The notes under the pieces: model-generated
Database searches by the model: none
What the model was told of the DNA's origin: nothing
The model's input: the letters and a program-made list of their open reading frames with translations, nothing else
Translations under genes and position numbers: made by a program
In this document: one piece after another, positions 55,761-64,000 of the stretch
Position numbering within the stretch: position 1 is the stretch's first letter
Layout of the letters: each line of letters starts with the position of its first letter
Origin: Mytilus trossulus
Lineage: Eukaryota; Mollusca; Bivalvia; Mytilida; Mytilidae
Direction: 5' to 3'
Assembly: GCF_036588685.1 (NCBI RefSeq)
Contig: NC_086384.1
Span: 50,113,973 to 50,177,972 of the forward strand
Length of the DNA stretch: 64,000 nucleotides

Positions 55761-57290
55761 AAACTTAACTATACGAATGCATTACAATTTATATGTAAAT
55801 AGGTTTGATCTGTGTATCTAGTAAATGAATAATATTAAGAGCATATTCTATTCACAGCTTTCATAATATTTTTACAGAAGCTATAACACCAAACATATCA
55901 ATAGAACTGTTTCGTTATCTATGTGAACGTATATTAGGTAGGAAAAGTCATGTTAAGACAATCAGAAGAATGAATGCTGTCAGAGACGATCTAGCAAGTG
56001 GCCAGGCGATGACAATTATAACTAGTGGAGGCTTTAGAGAAGGACTCGAAATGAGAAACAGTGCTTTAGATATGATGTTTGTATATAAAAGTATCGAAGT
56101 CTATGAAGATGAAAAATCATGTTTTAATCCAAATATATCAAGCGTTTCAATGGAAAGCTTTATTATTCAAGTGCTCTGTCAAAACAAACCATCATGTCTG
56201 ATAATGGTTATTTATATGGACCTTGTTAAACAGCAAAAATTAATTAAGAGGTATGGCCATTTGTTTACATTGTAAATCTTGGATATTAGCTGCATTAGAG
56301 TGGATAATAAGATCAAGTATCTCATGGCCAAGTGATGGTGTTAAAAAAAGTATTATAAACCACGGAGTACTTTTTGTACCGATCGGAGTAAAGGGATCAC
56401 CAAAAGAAGATCTAGAATGGCGAGTATCTTTTTCTGTTGGTAAAACACGTTTAATAAATACTTTCACGCACATCCAATTGCTATGCTATGCTCTTTGAAA
56501 CATTATTTTGAAAGATGTAATAGCTTCTTATGCGTAATGTAAAGATTTACTCTGTTCATATTACCTGAAAACTATTTTTTCTGGATATCCGAGGAACTGC
56601 CACAATCTGTATGGAAACCTGATAGTTTAACATCTTGTTTTATGTGATGTTTAAAAAGGCTAATATATTGTGTTGAGTACTCAGTTTTTTAACATTACTT
56701 CATTCCAGAGAACAGCATGTTTGAAAACAAAATAGAGGGTCGTGTTCGTGAAATACTGTTCGAAAAACTAAATATATTGTTTAGATGTGGATGGCGATGC
56801 ATCTTATTTTCAGTATATCATTGTGGAATTTCCCAATCAAACCACAGACATTTTATGTAAATGACGTTGAGAAAACACTCAAATCTATGTTGTTACTTTA
56901 TGCAGATATTCACCTAGGTTTTCATCCTTTTTTAATAGAGAAATCGCACATATCCAGGAAAAAAATAATACAAAAGGTTTTGAGTCAGCAATCTTCAAAG
57001 CAATGCGTACTTTGTAAATACTACATGTCAATATACTTGCATGGATTAGCTCAGAACATGACACTGGAAAGAACATACAGAAATAATGTATAATCTTTAC
57101 AAAAAATACAAATCTGCCATGTACTCTGCTACAGAATGTCTATCATGACGCTGTATATGGATGGCTGATGCAAGCTTCACTCTTCTACATGACAACACAA
57201 TACATTAAGTCTTCATACATCATCCGGTATCCTGTATCGAAATGTACTCCTCATAAACTATATCGTGTTCTCGATGAACATGAATTGAAA

Positions 57291-57574
57291 CGCAACATCG
57301 GTTATCAACTCGTTTAAAGAAATTGTGCATGATTTTAAACTTTGAATTTCGTGACGTTACGATACGATGCCACTTCTTATTTAGTATTCTCATTTCAAAA
57401 CAAATTGTTTTCCAGTTTAAATCACAAACCTTTAAGATATTATTTTATAATTACATTTGAAATCGTTCATTTAAGTGAAATGCAAGTTATTATAAAATCT
57501 GGTAATATTTTTATTAATTGGTTTCCTCTCAGATCAAACAATTACTTTAACTCTTTAGAATTTTGCATATAGAA
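57291..57574. other. No gene seen
   Basis: AT-rich tail after the pseudogene; the frame at 57342-57572 has no domain. Confidence 0.4.
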
Positions 57575-57720
57575 TATGTTTAGGACGTCCTAACATAAGA
57601 TGCGTCTGAGATAGCTTCGGGACACAAGAGTGTCCTGAATCGATCCTAAGTCAATCATAAAAAGTTGTCTTATCTATGACTTAGGAGGACACATAGGATA
57701 CTTTCGAGAACACTACCCCA
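57575..57720. repeat. Cluster of perfect palindromes (fold-back element)
   Basis: AGGACGTCCT at 57582-57591, GGACAC-AAGA-GTGTCC at 57620-57635 and TCCTAAGTCA ... TGACTTAGGA at 57644-57686, followed by another GGACAC. No ORF. Confidence 0.65.
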
Positions 57721-57839
57721 GCATTTTGTTTTATGACTTATGAATAGTTATATCTGCTAAACGATAAGTGAAATCTGTAATGGTCATATCTTATATACTA
57801 TAAAGTATCTTGTAATTGGTATCGTTAATTTAATAACTA

Positions 57840-58160
57840 ACACTGGTTCGATGCCTCTGTTGGTGGACTGTTAGTCTCCGAGCTGGTATCACCAGCCCAG
57901 TAGCCAGTACTTCGGTACTTGCATGACAATACGTTTTTTTGTGTTATTTAAACTAACTGCTACAAAATGTTAGAATTTATTATAAATTAAGTAATGTATC
58001 TCCCTCATGCAGAGCTCTGATTTCTTTAACGAATTTGGCTATTCTTTTTTTGACCTTTTGGATTATAGCTCTTTATCATTTATATAAGCTTTGGATTTCA
58101 CATATTTTGGCCACGAGCATCACTGAAGAGACATGTAGTGTCGAAATGTGCATGTGTTGC
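57840..58160 (+). mobile_element. Short interspersed element related to F1
   Basis: It contains CTGGTTCGATGCCTCTGTTG, GGTATCACCAGCCCAGTAG and, at the end, GGCCACGAGCATCACTGAAG then GACATGTAGTGTCGAAATGT. This is the layout of a longer F1-type element with a diverged terminal block. Confidence 0.6.
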
Positions 58161-59039
58161 AGAAAAATTGATACCTTTAATGTTATTAACAAAGTGTGTC
58201 TATTAAAATGCTAATCATTTGGCACTGTTATATTCAATATAATTTAATCTTTAAGATTCATGTTTTGAAATAAATAAAGTTTTATTGAATTTCACAGCTA
58301 TTATGATATAATTTTTCATTTTTAAAAAGTAAGATTTATTACACCTTTGCATTCTTTGTTTTTTTCTCTTAATGTTAGAATTTTGATATTTTTAATTTTA
58401 TAGACTATATGTGGTATTGTTACAGCTCCTATTGCATGATGTCTAATGAGTTGTTCTAAATGCTCACTTTCGTTCTGTGTGACCGACACAAAGGCTACTT
58501 CCTCATCAAAGGTATCAGATTTGTTAAAGCTTTGCTCCTCATCAATATCATATCACGACTGCACTATCTATTAACAAATTATGTAGATAATACTTGCTAT
58601 TAAGTGTGTAAATTAATAGGCTAAAACAAAAATAACAACGGCCACGGATTCATCTTTTTTTAATCTATATCTAAGTTTCAGAGCTACTTTATTCTAAAAG
58701 GCGAGCGAAACGCGATATGCACACGGAAAGTAAGACCAAGTTTAAGCTTATATATGAAATTCAATGAAATTGGGAAAACAATTGACAAATGCGTTACCAT
58801 TGTAACTGTTGAGGTTTACCGAAACTTTTACTCATTTGTTAAATAAGAACATCCAAACAAATAGAACGACCAAATAAAAAATAGAAAAAACTTTATGCCA
58901 CTGATTTAGAAATTTTTCATCTGTTTGATTTTATGTGGTCCTCTGAAAATTGAATAATTAGGTACAGAAGAAACTGATATTAGTCAAATTAGTCCTTTAT
59001 TGTTTACAATACAATATAGATTTTGTACGCTGTTGAAGG
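58161..59039. other. No gene seen
   Basis: AT-rich, nothing recognised. Confidence 0.4.
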
Positions 59040-60659
59040 CCATACGATAACTGCAGATGTCTAGATCAGTGTTGTACTGCTTGTTCTCGAGGTTTTTACC
59101 AATAAACACACTTTTTGTTGATTTTAGAAAAGCCTTTGGCACAGTCCGTAGGAATTTTCTGTTTTCTAAAACTTTTGAGCAAGGTTTTACATGTATTAGT
59201 GGTAATATTTTCCATTTAATTAAAGATATGTACACATGTGTTAAATATTCAGTTAAACTAGATTCCGGACTGACTGATTCCATACTCTCAAATATTGGTG
59301 TTAAACAAGGGTGTATACTGAGTCCCCTACCTTTCAATTTATTTATGAATGACTTTTCAGGATACCTTGATAAAAAGTGTGATCCAGTAGATATAGGGAA
59401 TATAAGCCTAAATTGTTTAATGTATGCAGACGACATAAATTTAATGTCTCAAACCGAAGGTGGGCTACAAAATTGATTATCCTAATTGGAACTTTATTGT
59501 AAAAAATGGCACTTACCATTGAATATAGAAAAAAACTCAAATCATAGTATTAAACAATCAGGTAAATTATTGAAAAACTGTAATTTTTATTTTGAGCAAA
59601 ATCTTATCAAAAGTGTTCAAGAGTATAAATACCTAGGTATTGTAATGAGGGCATCTGGTTCTTTCAGTGCTGCAGTTGAAGATCTTAGTAAGAAAGCACT
59701 TGCAGTAATTTTCATGATTAAACGTAAATTTCACTGTACACATAATAGTACACCTTTACTTTTAAAACTTTTTGACTCCTGTGTAAAACCAGTCCTTCTC
59801 TATGGAAGTGAATTGTTGGGTCCGTACATTCTTAACCTGGACAATAGATTAACACAAGGATCAAATGATGATTTAGAATAAACTTTTTTAACTTTTGCTC
59901 CTGAAAAGGTTCACATTCGATAGTGTAAATATGTACTTGGTGCCACTAAATATGCTCCTAATTTTGCCAGTATGGCAGAACTTGGTCGTTATCACATCTC
60001 TATATTTGTTATTTTGCAATCTCTTAAATACTGGCTATATTTGTATAAAGTCCCTCTTTTGAATTTTTCAAAATTAGCATATAAGTCAATCGAAGAAGTT
60101 GATTGTACCTTTCCATGTACCTTCAATAAACACAATTTTATCTTTCTAAAATTAATTAATTTTGACCATGTTTGGAATAATAAAGGAACTATGTCAGAAG
60201 GAAAACTCATATCTGCAGTGAAAAAGATATTTCAAGAAAGATATGGAAATAATTTTTTCATGTTTGTCAGTTGAAAAGCAAAACAAACTACGCACATATT
60301 ACAAGTTGAAAGAGGAATATAAACCTGAGACTTATATAAAGTTAAATATCCCAAAACAATATGTTAGACAATTATGTAAACTAACAAGTTGTAACCACAA
60401 TTTAAACATTGACACAGGCAGTGATAATAAAACGCCTTTGGATAAAATAATATGTAAACATTGTATTGATAACAAAATCGAAGATGAGTTTCATTTAATA
60501 TGTGAATGCAACCTCTTTCACGAGGAGAGGGAAAAGTTTTATGATGACATTGTTAATATTATACCATGTTTTGGCAATTTAGATAATTTTGATAAATTTA
60601 AATACTTAATGAACTGTTCGGAAACTGATGTTCTCACCAGATGTCTTATATATATGTAG
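59040..60659 (+). mobile_element. Non-LTR retrotransposon (LINE), 5'-truncated dead reverse transcriptase
   Basis: It reads LFVDFRKAFGTVRRNFLF (the first catalytic Asp block), GVKQGCILSPLPFNLFMNDF, and CLMYADDINLMSQ (catalytic YADD). After stops near 59476 come WHLPLNIEKN and EYKYLGIVM (thumb), and PVLLYGSELLG. At the end is a zinc-finger-like CKHCIDNKIEDEFHLICEC (about 60449-60505). Several stops and frame changes make it inactive. It lacks the endonuclease and fingers at the 5' end, as expected of incomplete reverse transcription. The clade was not assigned. It is a different family from the LINE scrap at 2330. Confidence 0.85.
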
Positions 60660-60960
60660 ACAAATGTATTTGGATTAGACATTCATCAATGGGAATAATT
60701 GCATAATATTGCAGTGTGAGTGTTGTCTCTTGCCTGTTATAAGTGTCAAAATTGTTAAATATTTTGTTTTGTTTTATTTTTTTTATGTTTTGTATATGTT
60801 TTTTTTTATATGTGTTTATATGTTTCAGCGATGATGCTTTTGTACTGGATTTTATACTGAATAAAATAAGTTTGTTAAAAAAACAAATTAAAAAAACATA
60901 CAAACAAATATCACATTTCCTTGTTGTTGTTTTTTTATTGTTTTATATTGCTGTATAAAC
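60660..60960 (+). other. 3' tail of the LINE, T-rich
   Basis: T-rich and A-rich low-complexity sequence after the last stop at 60657-60659; probably the element's 3' UTR. The end is not defined. Confidence 0.35.
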
Positions 60961-62837
60961 GGTGCAGGGAACCTATGAAGTATTATTATCATAAAAAGTA
61001 ACACCAATTCCCATTTTGTGTGAATGATTTAGTGAAATATGAATTTATATACCATTTTTTTTTCGGCAGCTCTACTTCTGATGTTTCTTTCTTTTTTATT
61101 CTTAAATTTTCTTTTAATAATCATTCTAAATGTACTTACGTTCTTAAAAGCGTTAAAGGTTTCAGGTGTTGAATCCGAAACTGCATCTTTTTCATTTCTG
61201 AGTCCGTTTCAACTGTGACAATGACATTTTCTACTTTCATACTCAGGGAAGGCATTGGTCTAACATACTAAGTATTCTACCAGTATTTGATACGCTACAA
61301 CACAAGATTTTTTATATCTTGGACTTAGACCTGCCAAAAATATATAATGTAAGCTTTCCTGTAAATCTTATACATTCATTTGAGGAATATTTTCGATTCA
61401 TTTATAACCGTTCAGGAAGTATATGATTCTGATTTAAAACACATTGTGCATGTTTTGTCAGATTAAATTTTGGCCTCTTCTAATTATGATGTGTTTTGTG
61501 GGATTAATACATAAAATTTACGTACACCACACTTAATTTACAAAAAAAATTATGGGGATTAAAACAACTAAACATGATAAAAGAAACATTCAGAGAAAGC
61601 CGTCAACAAATCTCAACATTAAAAACTGTAAATTATTTTATAAAAAATGCGCCAAACCTAAGATTGTAGTTCCTCCTCTTATTAATGCACAAAACTCAAA
61701 TATAATCAAAGTCGTATCACCGTAAAACGCCATTGAGGACTATTGTCAAACTCGAGATATACTTTCTGTTTGCAAGTCTTAATGTAGATCATAAGAATAG
61801 ACTTTTTGATACAGAATTTTCTTATAATTTGCCAAAATGAAGATTTTACCATGCATTTTTCAAAAATATAATAAAAAAAGTATGGGCCACCGTGCTATTT
61901 TTCAAGAAATGAGTCGCTGAAAATTGCCTCTATTTGGTTAGATTGTTCATGAAAAAAAAACCAGTTATGTGCATAAAAGAAATAGGAGATAGAATTTTGA
62001 AATGGATTATTAGAAGATTTCTATTATATGTTTTAAGAAAATAAAGAGAAAACTTGTTTTCTTGCTACGCGTAAATATAAAAAAAATCCCTATTAGTACA
62101 CTTTTTTTACTTGAAAAGTCATGTCCCATTAAATTGCTTATTTTAAAAAATCATTCTAAAAACACAAACAATTTTTTTTTTTAACATTTTTAATAATACA
62201 ATACATCGCCAAGTTTTCTTTATATACATTAACAGTCTAACTACTAAATTAGGAATCTATCTCCAAATTTGCAGATTTATGCAAACAAGTAGACCAATTG
62301 TGTACTGTGATTGTACGATCCAAGATGGCGGTATACCATGAATCTAGCATAACACTTTATTTCATTTGGCTTCTCATACGAAACAATAGTGGATTACCAT
62401 ATGTCTTGTTTAAAGGTAAAGTTGAATAAATTTTCTTTTATTCATCAGAATGTTGCCGATAACCTGATACAGACACAGACAAAAATTACGGTTGATGCAA
62501 CATAACGTTACGTTTACATAAGTATCACCAGGGGTGCGTTCACTATCATAACTGCCTCGTAAGGTAACACAGATTTCGACTACTGAAAAAATAGTTACCG
62601 TAACCGTTAAAGATATCTAGATAGCCTGAAACAATCCCTATAATACATGAGAATCTGAAATGACGTCGACGTTGCATATAGTTAAATAAAAGTAGATATC
62701 TATGACATAACATTGAACACAAACAAGTGCAGTAATAAGCACATGTATGTTCTTATAACATATGAATGATACGATTGTTTTCTTTTGTATTTGATGTGGT
62801 TTTGTTAATATTAGGCAAAGATAAAAAAGAACCAAAT
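60961..62837. other. No gene seen (1.9 kb)
   Basis: AT-rich with no domain-bearing frame, RNA gene or clear repeat copy. Confidence 0.4.
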
Positions 62838-62962
62838 CATTCTTGCCTACAACCCCACCAACAACTAGGGGTGATCTGCGGTGCTTTGGAAGGATAAAAA
62901 GATCCTGCTCCACATGTGGCACCCGTCGTGTTGCTTATGTGATAACCAATCCGGTAAATAGT
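62838..62962 (+). mobile_element. Family F3, right-end fragment
   Basis: CAACTAGGGGTGATCTGCGG, AGATCCTGCTCCACATGTGG, CACCCGTCGTGTTGCTTATG and CCAATCCGGTAAATAGTCTA match the right end of F3 at 15530-15640. Confidence 0.75.
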
Positions 62963-63005
62963 CTAATTCAGTAGGTCACATTCATAAAAGGGAAGGGGAT
63001 TGTAG

Positions 63006-63241
63006 TTACGACGTAAGGAACATATCCGATATCATTTGTGAAACGGTTATTCCATAACGGTCAACCAACTCGTGATGGCGTCCGTAAAGTTTACGAAGGG
63101 ATGATTTCAACTTCACCATTTGGAACTCTTTGTTTAATAGCTTCCTTGTGAGCAGCAGCCCTCTATCAAGAAAATCACGATAGGAAATGCAAGCACGGGA
63201 ATATCGTATCAATTGGGAGATATATACCCCGTATGCACTTT
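63006..63241 (-). mobile_element. C-terminal fragment of a reverse transcriptase (same family as 4165-4535)
   Basis: On the minus strand it reads SAYGVYISQLIRYSRAC, then KLLNKEFQMVKLKSSLRKLY and GRHHELVDRYGITVSQMISD, ending at a TAA at 63006-63008. This is the same tail seen on the plus strand at 4350-4535. The open frame continues to 63350, but that upstream part (63242-63350) is an unrelated repeat. It is dead and 5'-truncated. Confidence 0.65.
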
Positions 63242-63395
63242 TACAAAAATTGTCTCCTCTGAAACTACTAGGCCAAATCAAAACAAACTTGGCCACAATC
63301 ATCATTGGGGTATCTAGTTTAAAAATGTGTCCGGTGACACGACCAACCAACCAAGATGTCCGCCATGGGACAATAGAACATTGGGGTTAAACGTA
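63242..63395 (+). repeat. Interspersed repeat abutting the RT fragment
   Basis: CTACTAGGCCAAATCAAAAC, AACTTGGCCACAATCATCAT and GACACGACCAACCAACCAAG are words I associate from memory with a mussel repeat. Non-coding. Confidence 0.45.
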
Positions 63396-63689
63396 GATTT
63401 AAGAAAAAAATCATGGAAGCCATTTATTTTTGGAAATTTACACATGCCTGGGCCGTGATATTCGAATTTTATTTTGAGCGTTATTCTGATGAATTGGAAA
63501 TAAGACAGGTTTTGTATATACTTCAGCTCTGTATTTTTTTTTATATAACATTTGGTGTATTATTAACTTAACAAATTAAAATATTTGTGCAATTTTGTTA
63601 ATTTCTAGCTTTGATCACTACTGTTGTTTTAACATGTTCATAGTTCATTTGAATTTTTATAGGGTAAAACTAAATAGATAAAAGAATAT
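63396..63689. other. No gene seen
   Basis: AT-rich spacer. Confidence 0.4.
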
Positions 63690-63815
63690 GTGGTATGAAA
63701 ACCAATGAGAAAACTTTCCATCCAAGTCACAGTCTGTGAAAGTCAACCATTATAGGTAAAATAAGAGTCTTTAACACGGAGCCTTTGCTCACACCGAACG
63801 GCAGTCGAAAAATTC
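63690..63815 (+). mobile_element. Short interspersed element, family F2 fragment
   Basis: GAATATGTGGTATGAAAACC, TTTAACACGGAGCCTTTGC and TCACACCGAACGGCAG are F2 words. Confidence 0.6.
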
Positions 63816-64000
63816 AAAGAAATACATAACTCTGATGTGTATATATTTCTGAGTAAAGCTATATATAATGCCATCAAAACCACATTGTACAAACTTGATA
63901 TCTGAAGCTTCCAAGGTTTATCACCCCTTTTTATATACACAAAATATAGCCTGGGGTCCTATCTTGTCAGTATAGCCAGGCGTGTATCAATGTACTGCCT

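Larger units (their letters stand above)
54865..57290 (+). pseudogene. Mab-21/cGAS-like pseudogene, plus strand, two-exon
   Basis: Exon 1 is 54865-54871 (ATGTCAG then GTAAAT). Exon 2 starts at 55878 after TTTTTACAG. Joined in phase they read MSEAITPNISIELFRYLCER. The nucleotidyltransferase block reads TSGGFREGLEMRNSALDMM: Ser of the GS pair is Gly, and the first catalytic Asp position is Ala. A deletion and frameshift follow near 56200. The Mab-21 part resumes in another frame (56253-56498: GSPKEDLEWRVSFSV) and stops. Fragments of the C-terminal half (VYHDAVYGWL-like) continue to about 57290; the final TPR-like end is missing. The gene structure confirms the tiny first exon inferred for the intact gene at 18387-23937. 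Confidence 0.85.

Noticed and set aside
63242-63350. Upstream half of the 114-codon minus-strand frame at 63006-63350 as part of the RT protein
   Set aside because: The sequence there is an unrelated repeat (CTACTAGGCCAAATC, AACTTGGCCACAATC); reverse-transcriptase similarity starts only at about 63241.

Overview
This is eukaryotic, AT-rich DNA with GT-AG introns, dense short repeats and several decayed retrotransposons. The gene content is expanded Toll-like receptors plus Mab-21/cGAS-like nucleotidyltransferases. Together with short interspersed repeats that I associate from memory with mussel genomes, this points to a bivalve mollusc, most likely Mytilus or a close relative. Nothing looks bacterial or viral in organisation.

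Layout. 1-1.75 kb: the 3' end of a TLR gene (+) and its 3' flank. 1.75-7.8 kb: repeats and retrotransposon scraps (a LINE tail, a reverse transcriptase tail, a 226-bp tandem repeat). 7.8-9.7 kb: a broken TLR 3' end (-) with a 63-bp minisatellite. 10.2-12.96 kb: a tandem array of about 586-bp units. 13.2-15.9 kb: a dead Mab-21/cGAS-like copy (-), split by a nested transposon insertion. 17.8-18.3 kb: a terminal-inverted-repeat element. 18.4-24.1 kb: the one apparently intact Mab-21/cGAS-like gene (-), with a long coding exon and, 3.6 kb upstream, repeated first-exon/promoter units. 28.6-31.1 kb: a frameshifted TLR copy (+). 33.6-36.9 kb: a recent 1616-bp tandem duplication. 36.4-38.9 kb: the one complete TLR gene (-, 821 codons, single exon). 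43.2-43.8 kb: an F-box pseudogene (+) abutting a dead BEL/Pao retrotransposon (-, 43.8-50.1 kb). 51.3-51.55 kb: an unrecognised possible exon. 54.9-57.3 kb: a third, decayed Mab-21/cGAS-like copy (+). 59.0-60.7 kb: a decayed non-LTR retrotransposon. 62.8-63.4 kb: more repeat tails.

Biology. The window is an innate-immunity neighbourhood under birth-and-death evolution. Two receptor families are interleaved: membrane TLRs with leucine-rich repeats and a TIR domain, and cytosolic nucleotidyltransferase-fold sensors. Each has one intact member among several damaged ones; the TLR tail at the left edge may belong to a second intact gene. The most interesting signal is upstream of the intact cGAS-like gene. 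A unit carrying a tiny start-codon exon (ATG plus four bases and a GT donor) is repeated at least three times, and each copy has an AAACGAAAG box resembling an interferon-regulatory-factor half-site 43-56 bp upstream of the start position. A second point is that four of five TIR copies here have alanine where the BB-loop proline is normally found.

All homology statements come from reading motifs; no database search was run. Repeat boundaries are approximate to about 10-30 bases unless stated otherwise.
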